Positions 5,785-15,181 are shown, numbered from the stretch's first letter. The stretch is 64,000 bases of DNA from Candidatus Saccharimonadota bacterium (GCA_009785325.1 WQWN01000002.1:62001-126000), one strand, 5' to 3'. Notes: generated from the letters alone by a model not told the origin. Numbers and translations: made by a program.

Positions 5785-8700
5785 ATGGGAGGTAAGAACG
5801 AGGCTTTGACGCCAGCGGATTTTGTGCATTTGCATAATCATACGCAACACTCGTTGTTGGATGGGATGACACGCATTGACGAACTTGCGGAGCGGGTGAA
5901 AGAACTGGGGATGGAAGCGGTGGCGATTACGGATCACGGGACGATGTCGGGAGTAATTGAGCATTATCAGGCAGCGCAGGAGGCGGGAGTGAAGCCGATT
6001 TTAGGGTTTGAGGCGTATGTGGCAATGAGAAGTCGACACGATCGTGATCCTGCGAAAGATAAGGAACGATTTCATGTAACCCTGCTCGCGATGAATGATA
6101 TAGGACTACAGAATATCATGTATCTGTCGACGGAAGCGAACTTGCATGGGATGTACTATAAGCCGAGGGTGGATCATGAGATTTTGGAGTCGCATAGTGA
6201 AGGAGTGATTTGTTTGTCGGGATGTGCGAGTGGGGAGATTGCGGAGAAGCTCAGAGTTGATGACTATGAAGGGGCGAAGGAGTTGGCGAAATGGTATTTT
6301 TCGGTCTTTGGAGATCGTTTTTATTTGGAGTTGCAAGATCATGGTCATCCAGAAGCGCCGAGTAACTGGGCGGTACAGACGAAGATTAATGAGGGGTTAG
6401 TTAAACTAGGGAAGGATATGGACTTGCCGCTGGTGGTGACGTGTGACGGGCATTATCTCAAAAAAGAAGATCAGGATGCGCATGAGATTTTACTGTGTGT
6501 AGGGACAGGATCATATTTGAGTGATGAGAAGCGGATGAGTATGAAAGATTTTGAGTTGTATGTAGCGGATCCGAAAGATATCATCGCGCGGTGGGGAGAG
6601 GAGTTTCCGGAAGCGATACGAAATTCGCGACGAATTGCGGATCGGTGTGAGTTGAACTTGGAGTTTGGGAGGATCTTGATCCCACATTTTCCATTACCTG
6701 AAGGAGAGGTGGACGAGGCGAGCTATTTAGATAAGCTGGTGTTTCGGGGGTTGGCGTGGCGATATGGTGGAAAGACGAAGCGAGAGGTGGCGGATCTGAG
6801 TGTGGAGGCGATTCGGCCGATGCTTCCGCAGAATATTCTGAATAGGATAGATATGGAATTAGAGGTGCTTCATAGAATGGGATTTGCGGGGTATTTTTTG
6901 ATTGTTCAAGATTTTATCAACTGGGGGAAAGAGCGGGGGATTATTTTTGGTCCTGGACGTGGAAGTGCAGCGGGAGCGATTATCGCGTATAGTTTGGGTG
7001 TGACGGAGTTGGATCCGTTGAAGTATGATTTGCTTTTTGAGAGGTTTTTGAACCCTGATCGTATATCGATGCCTGATATTGATATTGATATCATGGACTC
7101 GAGGCGGGATGAGGTGGTGCAGTACTGTGCGGATAAATATGGGGACGGGCGAGTGGCGAATATTTGTACTTTTGGTAAGATGATGGCGAAGAACGCTGTG
7201 AGGGATGTGGCGCGAGTACTAGAAGTGCCGTATGCGGAGGCGGATCGGCTAGCGAAACTAGTACCAGATCCGATTCAGGGGCGGCATATTCCGTTAGTGA
7301 AATCGATTGCAGACAATCAGGATTTGAAACACGAGTATGATACGAACCCTGTAAGTAAGCAAGTGCTGGACTTTGCGCAACAGCTGGAAGGGACGATTCG
7401 GTCGCATGGCGTGCATGCATGTGGGGTAGTGATCGCGGATGATGATCTGGTGAAATATGTACCGCTAGAAATGGCGCAAAAAGGCGTGGTGGCGACGCAG
7501 TTCCCGATGGGGCAAATTGAAGACCTGGGGCTGTTGAAGATGGACTTTTTAGGACTGAGTAACTTGACGATTATTAATCAAGCGCTCAGGATTGCGAGGA
7601 AAGTTTATAAGGCGGATATTGATCTTGCGACATTGCCGCTGGATGATAAAAAGACGTACGAATTATTTCAGAGAGGGGAGACGACGGGAGTATTTCAGTT
7701 TGAATCTGCGGGGATGAAGAGGTATTTGAAAGATCTGAGGCCGACGGTTTTTGATGATATTATCGCGATGGCGGCGTTGTATAGACCTGGACCGATGCAG
7801 TTTATTGAATCGTTTATCGATCGAAAACATGGGCGGGAAAAAATTACATATCTACATCCTGGGATGGAAAGTTCGCTGAAGGATACGTACGGAATTTTGG
7901 TGTATCAGGAGCAGTTTATGAAAATCTCGAAGGAATGGTGTGGGTTTACGGGTGGGCAGGCGGATACTTTACGTAAGGCGGTGGGTAAGAAAAAGATGGA
8001 TCTGATGATGCAGGTGAAGCCGGAGTTTGTGGAGGGGGCAGTGAAGGTGGGTGGGGCGACGCGAGAGATGGCGGAGAAATTCTGGGATCAACTAGAAGAG
8101 TTTGCGAATTATTGTTTCAATAAGAGTCACGCTGCGTGTTATGCGTTGATTGCGTATTGGACGGCGTATATCAAAGCACATTATCCAGATGCTTTTATGG
8201 CGGCGTTGATGACGAGTGATGCAGATAATACGGATCGGTTGTCGATTGAAATTTCGGAATGTAAGCACATGGGAATTGGAGTACTCAGTCCGAATATAAA
8301 TGAGAGTTATCTGGAATTTGGTGTGGTGCCAGGGGAGATGAAGGTAAGGTTTGGGTTACCAGCAGTGAAAGGTGTGGGGATGGCAGCGGCGGAGGAAGTA
8401 CTGAGAGTGCGGGAAGAAAGTGGGAGATTTACGGGTATGGAGGATTTCGCAAAACGAGTGAGTTCGCAAAAGTTCAATAAAAGGGCGTATGAGAATTTGA
8501 TTAAGGCGGGGGCATTTGATGAGTTCGGGGATCGGAGTGATCTTTTATTTAATCTGGAGAAGATTCAAGCGTATGGGAGTAAGATCCAAAAAGAGGCGCT
8601 GAGTGGACAGGCGGATTTGTTTAGTATGATGGGTGATGACACAACGATGGCATTGCCGTCGATTGAGATTTCGGTGGCGCCGATCAGGCACGAATCGAAG

Positions 8701-9537
8701 GAAAGACTGATGTGGGAGAGGGAGCTTCTCGGGCTATATCTGAGTGCGCATCCGCTGGACGCGTATGAGAAGTTTTTTGAGGAGCAGGTGGTGGATTTTG
8801 CGGAAGTGAAGCCGGAACTGGATGGGGCGGGTGTAGTGGTCGGAGGGATTATCTCGTCGGTGCGGACGATTTTGACGAAGGGCGGAAGTAAGATGGCTTT
8901 TGTAAAATTGGAAGATAAAGTAAGTGAGCTTGAAGTGATTGTTTTTCCGAACTTGTTTGAGCAAGTGGGTGGGAAACTGGAACAGGATGTAGTACTAAAG
9001 GTGAGCGGGACGATCAGCGGGAAAGATCGGGAGGGGCGGATAATGAGCGATGCGAAAGTGATCGCGAATGAGGTGATGGTGATTACGGACGAGGACCTGA
9101 AAACATACGAATCGACGGGAGAAAAGCCGCGGGTGATTGCAGCGCCGAAGAAGAAATCTAGTGGAAAGAATTGGGGCGGAGGAGCTGGTAGTTCTGGAGG
9201 AAGTTGGGGTGGAGGGAGTGCAAAAAAAGCAGTGGGGCGGGCGATGGCGAAGGCGACAGGACAGACAAAGGCAGTACTAGAAGTAAATTCGGTGCCGAGG
9301 CGGCCGAGTGAAGAAAAGAAATTATTTGTGCATGTGAAAGATCCGCATGATCATGGGAAGTTAGTGGAGTTGAAACAGTCATGTACGAAACATCCGGGAT
9401 TGGAGGAGGTGATTCTGGTGCTGGGAGACGGCGAAGATAAGAAGGCGATGCGGATGCCATTTAAGATTGATACGGAGAGTGCGTTAGTGGGAGATTTGGC
9501 GCGGGTGTTTGGTGAAGAGTGTGTAGTGTTGAGATAG
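5785..9537 (+). CDS. dnaE: DNA polymerase III subunit alpha
   Basis: Replicative polymerase catalytic subunit, about 1250 aa and of DnaE1 type. The PHP domain begins at once (HLHNHTQHSLLDG, then ITDHGTMSG). The polymerase core carries GPGRGSAAGAI and the catalytic PDIDIDI (about residues 430-436). The finger and thumb segments (GVFQFESAGMK, ALYRPGPMQFI, FNKSHAACYA), tandem helix-hairpin-helix and an OB domain (VVVGGIISSVRTI) follow. Between the OB domain and the C-terminal tail lies a Gly/Ser/Trp linker (about 1122-1145, NWGGGAGSSGGSWGGG). Start 5785 is taken because the -10 box lies upstream at 5769-5774; GTG 5776 and ATG 5743 are in-frame alternatives. No 3'-5' exonuclease domain is present. 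Confidence 0.95.
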   Translation: MGGKNEALTPADFVHLHNHTQHSLLDGMTRIDELAERVKELGMEAVAITDHGTMSGVIEHYQAAQEAGVKPILGFEAYVAMRSRHDRDPAKDKERFHVTLLAMNDIGLQNIMYLSTEANLHGMYYKPRVDHEILESHSEGVICLSGCASGEIAEKLRVDDYEGAKELAKWYFSVFGDRFYLELQDHGHPEAPSNWAVQTKINEGLVKLGKDMDLPLVVTCDGHYLKKEDQDAHEILLCVGTGSYLSDEKRMSMKDFELYVADPKDIIARWGEEFPEAIRNSRRIADRCELNLEFGRILIPHFPLPEGEVDEASYLDKLVFRGLAWRYGGKTKREVADLSVEAIRPMLPQNILNRIDMELEVLHRMGFAGYFLIVQDFINWGKERGIIFGPGRGSAAGAIIAYSLGVTELDPLKYDLLFERFLNPDRISMPDIDIDIMDSRRDEVVQYCADKYGDGRVANICTFGKMMAKNAVRDVARVLEVPYAEADRLAKLVPDPIQGRHIPLVKSIADNQDLKHEYDTNPVSKQVLDFAQQLEGTIRSHGVHACGVVIADDDLVKYVPLEMAQKGVVATQFPMGQIEDLGLLKMDFLGLSNLTIINQALRIARKVYKADIDLATLPLDDKKTYELFQRGETTGVFQFESAGMKRYLKDLRPTVFDDIIAMAALYRPGPMQFIESFIDRKHGREKITYLHPGMESSLKDTYGILVYQEQFMKISKEWCGFTGGQADTLRKAVGKKKMDLMMQVKPEFVEGAVKVGGATREMAEKFWDQLEEFANYCFNKSHAACYALIAYWTAYIKAHYPDAFMAALMTSDADNTDRLSIEISECKHMGIGVLSPNINESYLEFGVVPGEMKVRFGLPAVKGVGMAAAEEVLRVREESGRFTGMEDFAKRVSSQKFNKRAYENLIKAGAFDEFGDRSDLLFNLEKIQAYGSKIQKEALSGQADLFSMMGDDTTMALPSIEISVAPIRHESKERLMWERELLGLYLSAHPLDAYEKFFEEQVVDFAEVKPELDGAGVVVGGIISSVRTILTKGGSKMAFVKLEDKVSELEVIVFPNLFEQVGGKLEQDVVLKVSGTISGKDREGRIMSDAKVIANEVMVITDEDLKTYESTGEKPRVIAAPKKKSSGKNWGGGAGSSGGSWGGGSAKKAVGRAMAKATGQTKAVLEVNSVPRRPSEEKKLFVHVKDPHDHGKLVELKQSCTKHPGLEEVILVLGDGEDKKAMRMPFKIDTESALVGDLARVFGEECVVLR

Positions 9538-9563
9538 TAGAGTGGAGAGGTGTAGTAGGAGAG

Positions 9564-10067
9564 CTAGTTTGGGGTGATGTGAGTGAGATGGTAGAGGGCG
9601 ATACCTGTGGCGACGGAGACATTGAAGGAATTCTTTGAGCCGAGCATGGGGATTTCGAGAGTGTGGTCGGCTAGTTTTAGGATTTCTAGGGGGATACCGT
9701 TTACTTCTTCGCCGAGGATGAGGGCGAAAGAGTTGGATGGGGCGAAATCGGAGAGATTAATGGAGGTGGGGGATTGTTCGAGGGCGAGAGTGGGGATTTT
9801 TTGGGATTTTAAAGTTTTGATTGTTTGTGAGATGTCGGGGGAATGACTGAAGGGAACTGTGTTTTCTGCGCCGAGGGCGGTTTTGGAGATTTGGGTGGTG
9901 AGTTTGCGGCGGATGTGAGGGAGGCGAGGGTCGTTCTGTAGTAGTTCGGGATAGGGCGAGTAGCCGGAGAATATGATCTCGGTGACGCCGAAGCCGTCGG
10001 CGGTGCGGAAAATGCTGCCGATGTTGTGAGTGGAGCGGATGTTGTGGGCGATGAGGATTTTTTGCAT
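9564..10067 (-). CDS. SpoU/TrmH-family RNA 2'-O-methyltransferase
   Basis: 167-residue SPOUT-fold methylase acting on tRNA or rRNA ribose 2'-OH with S-adenosylmethionine. Motif 1 reads NIRSTHNIGSIFRTADGFG (19 residues) at the N-terminus. Motif 2 is ALILGEEVNGIP and motif 3 is IPMLGSKNSFNVSVATGIAL, which together form the knotted cofactor site. Length suits the short TrmL-like or TrmH-like type without an N-terminal domain. An extended -10 box (TG-A-TACTAT, complement of 10076-10084) leaves eight bases before the ATG at 10067, so the ATG at 10085 is upstream of transcription. It is convergent with dnaE. The target nucleotide is not determined. Confidence 0.85.
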   Translation of the reverse strand: MQKILIAHNIRSTHNIGSIFRTADGFGVTEIIFSGYSPYPELLQNDPRLPHIRRKLTTQISKTALGAENTVPFSHSPDISQTIKTLKSQKIPTLALEQSPTSINLSDFAPSNSFALILGEEVNGIPLEILKLADHTLEIPMLGSKNSFNVSVATGIALYHLTHITPN

Positions 10068-10075
10068 ATGAAGTA

Positions 10076-10084
10076 ATAGTATCA
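10076..10084 (-). promoter_or_regulatory. Extended -10 promoter of the SpoU gene
   Basis: Minus-strand TG-A-TACTAT, eight bases upstream of the start codon at 10067. Confidence 0.55.
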
Positions 10085-10088
10085 CAAT

Positions 10089-10116
10089 GAAAAACCGCCC
10101 CTGGTGTGGGGCGGTT
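10089..10116 (-). terminator. dapB terminator
   Basis: AACCGCCCC (10093-10101) pairs with GGGGCGGTT (10108-10116). On the minus strand it is followed by a T-run (complement of 10090-10094). Confidence 0.85.
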
Positions 10117-10124
10117 GGTGGTGC

Positions 10125-10979
10125 TTACATTCCCTGTAACTCCTCCAGCTCCGCGATTATGAGCGGTATGAATCTTTGTGCGATGAGACTGGAGTAGTTA
10201 ATGAGGCCTTTGAGGTTGTTTTGGGTGATACTTAAGGCAGCGTCGAGTGCGCCATTTGCGAAACCTGAGCGGTTGCCTGCCTCGTGAAGGAGGCGGATAG
10301 TATCGTTTTTCTGTGAGCCATCACGGACGTCGTTTGTGTAGGTGACTTGGTGGAATCCTACAACGCCGGCGCGTCTCTCTGAGGCTATGGAGAGTTCGTG
10401 GAGCTGGAGTGGTCGGCCGTCTAAGACTGTTTTAAGTGTAGATTTTCCGAAAAAGCCACCGCGAATTATGTCTTCGCCCATCGTGATACCTGTGCCTGAA
10501 GGGTCTAATTTCATAGGATGGTGAGCCTCGTGGATGGAAACATCGTAGAGTTCTTCGTTGTGGAGCATGGCGGCTATGAGTCGGTTGGCGATCATGGTGA
10601 CGTGAACTGGAGTTGAGAAGTTTGAGCCGTGTACGAGCGCGATACCCGCTTCTTCTACTAGTTGTTGAGTGAGAATTAGATTTTCGGGTTTGCGCCAGTA
10701 ACCAGTAGTGCCGATGACGCAGTTGAGTTTATTCTTACAATAGAACTCGATGTTACTTAGTGCTGAGTTGGGTTCGGTGAAGTCAATAAAGATGCATTCG
10801 CGGAAATGGTCGGGAGCGAGATGAATAGGTAGGTCGTGAAGAGTTTTGTAGAAGTTGGGGGGTGTTTCGTGCTGGGGTGGCCAGCAGTTTACGATGGCGA
10901 CAATTTCGATACCTCTTTCCTTTGCGGCATATTCGATTATATGGCCCATTTTGCCATAACCGACAATGACGATTTTCAT
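10125..10979 (-). CDS. dapB: 4-hydroxy-tetrahydrodipicolinate reductase
   Basis: Reductase of the diaminopimelate/lysine branch using NAD(P)H, 284 aa. The N-terminal Rossmann loop is VGYGKMGHII. The middle has CVIGTTGYW (family GTTG), and the substrate-binding loop reads EAHHPMKLDPSGT, matching the E-x-H-H-x-x-K-x-D-x-P-S-G-T signature with the catalytic His and Lys. GAGGAG lies nine bases before the ATG. A TTGACC-N18-TATATA promoter is at 11067-11096 on the minus strand. No other dap gene is within the window, so it stands alone. It may feed peptidoglycan cross-linking, which also needs Alr and PBP1A encoded further along. Confidence 0.9.
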   Translation of the reverse strand: MKIVIVGYGKMGHIIEYAAKERGIEIVAIVNCWPPQHETPPNFYKTLHDLPIHLAPDHFRECIFIDFTEPNSALSNIEFYCKNKLNCVIGTTGYWRKPENLILTQQLVEEAGIALVHGSNFSTPVHVTMIANRLIAAMLHNEELYDVSIHEAHHPMKLDPSGTGITMGEDIIRGGFFGKSTLKTVLDGRPLQLHELSIASERRAGVVGFHQVTYTNDVRDGSQKNDTIRLLHEAGNRSGFANGALDAALSITQNNLKGLINYSSLIAQRFIPLIIAELEELQGM

Positions 10980-11066
10980 GGCTAGAATCTCCTCTCAAAG
11001 ATGGTTTTTGGGGTGAAAAATAAGCGTGTAAATGTGCGCGTAGTGATTTTACTTCTACAGCCTGTA

Positions 11067-11096
11067 TATATAATCATGTTTTGGCTGTATGGTCAA
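11067..11096 (-). promoter_or_regulatory. dapB promoter
   Basis: Minus-strand TTGACC (11096-11091), 18-base spacer, TATATA (11072-11067). The leader would be about 80 nt. Confidence 0.5.
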
Positions 11097-11131
11097 TTTA
11101 AGGAGGTTTGAGGAAGTGGAGTTCCCTAGAT

Positions 11132-11160
11132 TTGGATTTGTGGGTGAGATATGGTATCTG
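11132..11160 (+). promoter_or_regulatory. Promoter of the wHTH-NUDIX gene
   Basis: TTGGAT (11132-11137), 17-base spacer, TATCTG (11155-11160) with TG-G in front. GGGAG follows at 11171-11175, before the ATG at 11184. Confidence 0.6.
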
Positions 11161-11183
11161 TATAAGTAACGGGAGAAGTGAAA

Positions 11184-11894
11184 ATGGCACATGAAGCGAA
11201 GATACATGAGGCGCAGACGAAGATTTTGAGGGATCTGTTGTTTGTGAAGAGTTTGAGATTTGCGGACTTGGTGACGGTGACTGGGCTGGAGGCGGATCAT
11301 GCAAAGTTTCACATCAAGCGACTGGTGGAGCTGGGATATCTAGATAGGAAGAGCGGGAAATACGCGCTATCTGTGAAGGGGAAAGAGTATGCGAATAAGT
11401 TAGATACGGATGATAATACGATCGAAAGGCAGCCGAAATCGACGTGCTTTCTTATCTTGCACGACACAAAGACGGGGAAGGTCCTGTTGCAGGAACGGCT
11501 TAAAAATCCATATTATGGCTTTTGGGGGTTTTATACGGGGAAAGTGAAGTGGGGCGAGTCGATCTACGAGACGGCGGTGCGAGAGACGCTGGAAGAAACT
11601 GGACTAGTGACGAGTCCGAAAGACTGGAAGCATCGGGGGATTTATCATGAGATTGTAAAGCATGAGGAGACAGGCGAAATCGTGGAGGATAAGATTTTTC
11701 ATGCAATGTATTGTGAGGAGTTTAGTGGGAAGTTGATGGAGAAGTTTGAAGGTGGGCGGAATTTTTGGGCAACGACAGAGGAGCGGCGAGCGTATCCGAA
11801 AACCTACAAGAGTATAGAAGTAGAGGAGCGGGCTGTGAAGCGGAATATAGGATTTGTGGAGCGAGTAGATACTTATGGGGCGGATGAGTTTTGA
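11184..11894 (+). CDS. Winged-helix + NUDIX hydrolase
   Basis: 236 residues in two parts. Residues about 1-75 form a DNA-binding winged helix (ILRDLLFVKSLRFADLVTV, then HIKRLVELGYLDRKSGKYAL). Residues about 85-225 are a NUDIX hydrolase with the full box G-x5-E-x7-R-E-x2-E-E-x-G: GKVKWGE, then RETLEETGL. This resembles NUDIX-type regulators such as NrtR, but with the wing domain N-terminal. It could be a transcription regulator sensing a nucleotide or a housecleaning hydrolase with an added domain. The ATG at 11184 has GGGAG eight bases upstream; GTG 11178 is too close to it. Confidence 0.8.
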   Translation: MAHEAKIHEAQTKILRDLLFVKSLRFADLVTVTGLEADHAKFHIKRLVELGYLDRKSGKYALSVKGKEYANKLDTDDNTIERQPKSTCFLILHDTKTGKVLLQERLKNPYYGFWGFYTGKVKWGESIYETAVRETLEETGLVTSPKDWKHRGIYHEIVKHEETGEIVEDKIFHAMYCEEFSGKLMEKFEGGRNFWATTEERRAYPKTYKSIEVEERAVKRNIGFVERVDTYGADEF

Positions 11895-11916
11895 TTGAGA
11901 AACTAGGGGGTGAGTG

Positions 11917-11925
11917 TGGTAGAAT
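11917..11925 (+). promoter_or_regulatory. Extended -10 promoter of the PilB/GspE gene
   Basis: TG-G-TAGAAT (11917-11925), embedded in the string GTGAGTGTGGTAGAAT that recurs before radA and clpP. Confidence 0.6.
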
Positions 11926-11961
11926 CAGTCGCTTGTGGCGAGTGTTTTACGTCCTCACTCG

Positions 11962-11986
11962 GAAAAGAGAACGTGGTTCTCTTTTC
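11962..11986 (+). promoter_or_regulatory. Perfect hairpin in the pilB-like leader
   Basis: GAAAAGAGAAC (11962-11972), loop GTG, GTTCTCTTTTC (11976-11986): an 11-bp perfect stem between the promoter and the ATG at 12016. Possible attenuator or translation control element, unless the gene starts at GTG 11935. Confidence 0.45.
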
Positions 11987-12015
11987 GCTCGTTTCGTAGT
12001 AAAATCATAAGCAGG

Positions 12016-13644
12016 ATGAATGAGGAACAAGTACGGCTGAAGCGGCGAGAGAATGATGAGGCGGCGACAGAGAAGCGGGCGCAGATTTTAGGACTGCCGT
12101 ATTTAGATACGCGAGATTTTGAGGATTCGATAGATTTAGTATGGGGAGTGGTGGATGTAGACGAAATGCACAAGGCGAGGCTTTTGCCTCTACAGAAGGG
12201 TGACGGGGAGATTCCGTATCAATTCATGGCGACGAGCGAGACGCCGAAGTCTGCGATTGAGGAGAAAATCAAGCACTATAAGGATGTCGGGGACTTGGTG
12301 CAGGTATTTTTGATTAGTGTGAGTGCGTATAACGTATTTATGCTTAGGTATGACCCGCCACCAGAAGCGCACTATGAGGATATCAAAATTGCGAAAGAAG
12401 GTGATAGTGCGACGTTAGTAGAGGTGAGTCGGACGCTAAATGCGGTGGCGCCAGATAAAGTTTTTGATTTTTTGATTGACCAGGCAGATAAACTAGCGGC
12501 GAGTGATATTCATGTGGAAAATTTGCGAGATGTAATCAGGATTAGGATGCGTGTAGACGGGATTCTGCACCCTGTGGCAAATCTGGAGCGGGATCGATAT
12601 AGGATTTTGATGGGAGATCTGAGTAGTCGGGCGGGCGTGTCGATCGCGGCGAATACTCCGCAATCGGGACATATCCATAAAGATATCACGCGGGACGGAG
12701 CGACACATCTTTTGAATATTCGTATCGAGACGGTGCCGACGCTATATGGGCAGGATGCTGTGATGCGTTTGTTTAATTTCGATGAGTCGATGTTGAATTT
12801 GGATCTATTGGGACTTATGGATGATGAGATTGGGAATATCCGTGAAATCGTGAGTCATCCGCGAGGGATGGCGCTGATGGTGGGACCGACTGGATCGGGT
12901 AAGTCGACAACTCTGTACTCGATGTTAAATGCGCTAAACCAGACGGATAAGAAGATTATTACGCTGGAGGATCCGATCGAGTACGGAATTACAGGGATTA
13001 GTCAAATCCCGATTCGGACGAATAAAGGTGGGAGTTTTGCGGATGGGTTGAGGAGTGTTTTGAGGCTTGATCCGGATGTGGTGATGGTAGGCGAGATTCG
13101 TGATCAAGACACAGCGCGGACGGCGATTCAGGCGTCGATTACGGGGCATTTAGTGCTTTCGAGCTTCCATGCGAACTCGACGAGTGCGGCTTTTGCAAGG
13201 ATGATTGATTTGATTGGAGTGAATCCGATCTTCAGTACGGCTATTCGAATGATGATTGCACAGAGACTGGCACGGCGGCTGGATGATGAGTCGAAAGAGG
13301 AATATGAGCCAGATGAGGCGACGAGGAGCTGGGTGCGAGATGTGATGGAAGATGTGCCAAGTGAGAAAATGGATGGAATTGACTTACATGGGAATTTCAA
13401 GCTTTGGAAACCTGTATCGAGTGAGAAATCACCTTTTGGATATAAGGGGCGTGTGGTGGTGATGGAGCAGTTGATCGTACAGGAGAATATCCAGAAGTTT
13501 TTGCGTGGAGATGTGATGGATGTGAATACGGAAGCGATTGAGAAGCAAGCGAAGAAGGATGGGATGTTGACGCTGACACAAAAAGGAGTGCTGGCGAGTT
13601 TGCGCGGGCAGACGACGTTGGACGAGGTGAATAGGATTATATAG
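12016..13644 (+). CDS. Type IV pilus / type II secretion assembly ATPase (PilB/GspE family)
   Basis: 542-residue hexameric ATPase that powers pilus extension or pseudopilus secretion on the inner face of the membrane. An N-terminal T2SSE-N-like domain precedes the core. The core has SDIHVENLRDVIRIRMRVDG, Walker A (GPTGSGKSTTLYSML), the Asp box (ITLEDPIEY), Walker B (DPDVVMVGEIRD) and the His box (TGHLVLSSFHANS). The tetra-cysteine zinc motif found in many GspE/PilB proteins is missing. An in-frame GTG at 11935 lies nine bases after the -10 box and would add 27 basic residues; I prefer 12016 because the intervening DNA forms a perfect hairpin. No other pilus genes are here. Confidence 0.88.
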   Translation: MNEEQVRLKRRENDEAATEKRAQILGLPYLDTRDFEDSIDLVWGVVDVDEMHKARLLPLQKGDGEIPYQFMATSETPKSAIEEKIKHYKDVGDLVQVFLISVSAYNVFMLRYDPPPEAHYEDIKIAKEGDSATLVEVSRTLNAVAPDKVFDFLIDQADKLAASDIHVENLRDVIRIRMRVDGILHPVANLERDRYRILMGDLSSRAGVSIAANTPQSGHIHKDITRDGATHLLNIRIETVPTLYGQDAVMRLFNFDESMLNLDLLGLMDDEIGNIREIVSHPRGMALMVGPTGSGKSTTLYSMLNALNQTDKKIITLEDPIEYGITGISQIPIRTNKGGSFADGLRSVLRLDPDVVMVGEIRDQDTARTAIQASITGHLVLSSFHANSTSAAFARMIDLIGVNPIFSTAIRMMIAQRLARRLDDESKEEYEPDEATRSWVRDVMEDVPSEKMDGIDLHGNFKLWKPVSSEKSPFGYKGRVVVMEQLIVQENIQKFLRGDVMDVNTEAIEKQAKKDGMLTLTQKGVLASLRGQTTLDEVNRII

Positions 13645-13656
13645 GGAAGGTGGTTG

Positions 13657-13665
13657 TGGTAAAAT
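13657..13665 (+). promoter_or_regulatory. Extended -10 promoter of cls
   Basis: TG-G-TAAAAT (13657-13665), seven bases before the ATG at 13673. Confidence 0.6.
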
Positions 13666-13672
13666 ATGAGAG

Positions 13673-15181
13673 ATGTTGAAGCTGTTATTTAGTCGAGTGC
13701 CTTTTGTGGTCTTAGTGGTGGCGATTCAGGTGGCGGGGATCGCGGTGATGTTTTGGGTGTTTAGTGAGTACGTGATGTGGTTTTATGCGGCTTCGTCGCT
13801 TTTGAGTATCGTGCTGGTATTATATATTGCGAATAGTAACGGAAATCCGAGCTTCAAGGTGTTCTGGCTGGTGGTGATTTTCCTTGTGCCGATCGTGGGG
13901 ATGATTTTGTATCTGATGATGCAAGGGACGAGTATTAAGAAAAAGAGCAAGACACTGTCTGGGCATATGATGCGAAAGATCGAGCGGTATCTGGAGCAAG
14001 ATGAGGCGGTGTTGAAGAGGTTAAAGAAAGAGTCGAGTGTGGCGGCGGGGCAGGTGCAATATCTGAGAAGTAAAGCGGCAGCGCCGGTTTATGATGGGAC
14101 GAAAGTGGAGTATCTGGCGAGTGGAGAGGAGTACTTTGCGCGAATGATTCGGGAGATGAAGAAAGCGGAGAAATTTATTTTTATGGAGTATTTTACGATC
14201 TCGCAAGGTGAGCTTTGGGATGAGATTTTGGAGATTTTGAAGGAGAAGGTGGGGGCGGGTGTGGAAGTGAGGATTATGTATGACGATTTGGGGTGTCTCA
14301 AGACGTTGCCGTTTGGGTATGTGAAGAGACTTAGGAGGATGGGGATTCGAGCAGTTGCGTTTAATCCGCTGATGAGTGTGGTAGCGGCGAGATTTAATCA
14401 TAGAGATCATCGAAAAATTACGGTGATTGATGGGAGGGTTGGATTTACGGGCGGGGCTAATATCGGGGATGAGTATGTGAATGTGGTAGAGAAATTTGGG
14501 CACTGGAAGGATGCGGGAGTAGTGATACAAGGAGATGCGGTGTGGAGTTTGACGGTAATGTTTTTGGCGCTATGGGATACGGTGAGTGGTGGGCGGAGTG
14601 ATGATCTGAAATATCAGTCGGAGGCGATGGAGAGTGATGGATATGTGGCGCCTTTTGCGAGTGCGCCGACGCGGGATTATTCAGTAGCACCGACGGTTTA
14701 TTTAAATATGATAACGAAGGCGACGGAGGAAGTGTTTATTACGACTCCGTATTTGATTTTGGATGATGGTTTTGTGATGGCACTACGGAATGCGGCAGAG
14801 TCTGGTGTGGATGTACGGATAATCGTGCCAGGCGTGCCAGATAAGAAAGTGGTAAATATGGCGACGAAAGCGCATTACAAATATCTGCTGGAGAGTGGGG
14901 TAAAGATCTATGAATATAATGGATTTATGCATGCAAAGACCTTGGTGGTCGACGGTGAGTTTGCGGTGGTGGGGACGGTGAATTTGGATTATCGGAGCTT
15001 GTATCTGCATTTTGAGTGCGGGGTGTATCTGTACGGGTGTGGGGCGATTCGGGATCTGAGGAAGGATTTTTTAGATTCGGTGGGTGAAAGTAAGGAGATA
15101 ACGAGATTGGTGTATGGGCGGGCGAGCTTGATCGTGAGAATGAATAGGGCGATTGTGCGGGCTTTTTCGGCGTTGATGTAA
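13673..15181 (+). CDS. cls: Cardiolipin synthase
   Basis: 502-residue membrane phospholipase-D-family enzyme that joins two phosphatidylglycerol molecules into cardiolipin. Two N-terminal transmembrane helices (about 8-30 and 35-85 region, including LVVIFLVPIVGMILYLMM) precede two PLD domains. The first HKD motif is HRKITVIDG (about residue 246), followed by FTGGANIGDEY. The second is HAKTLVVDG (about residue 420), followed by VGTVNLDYRS. Length and order match bacterial ClsA/Cls. The ATG follows the extended -10 box by seven bases, implying a leaderless mRNA. No neighbour shares its operon. Confidence 0.93.
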   Translation: MLKLLFSRVPFVVLVVAIQVAGIAVMFWVFSEYVMWFYAASSLLSIVLVLYIANSNGNPSFKVFWLVVIFLVPIVGMILYLMMQGTSIKKKSKTLSGHMMRKIERYLEQDEAVLKRLKKESSVAAGQVQYLRSKAAAPVYDGTKVEYLASGEEYFARMIREMKKAEKFIFMEYFTISQGELWDEILEILKEKVGAGVEVRIMYDDLGCLKTLPFGYVKRLRRMGIRAVAFNPLMSVVAARFNHRDHRKITVIDGRVGFTGGANIGDEYVNVVEKFGHWKDAGVVIQGDAVWSLTVMFLALWDTVSGGRSDDLKYQSEAMESDGYVAPFASAPTRDYSVAPTVYLNMITKATEEVFITTPYLILDDGFVMALRNAAESGVDVRIIVPGVPDKKVVNMATKAHYKYLLESGVKIYEYNGFMHAKTLVVDGEFAVVGTVNLDYRSLYLHFECGVYLYGCGAIRDLRKDFLDSVGESKEITRLVYGRASLIVRMNRAIVRAFSALM

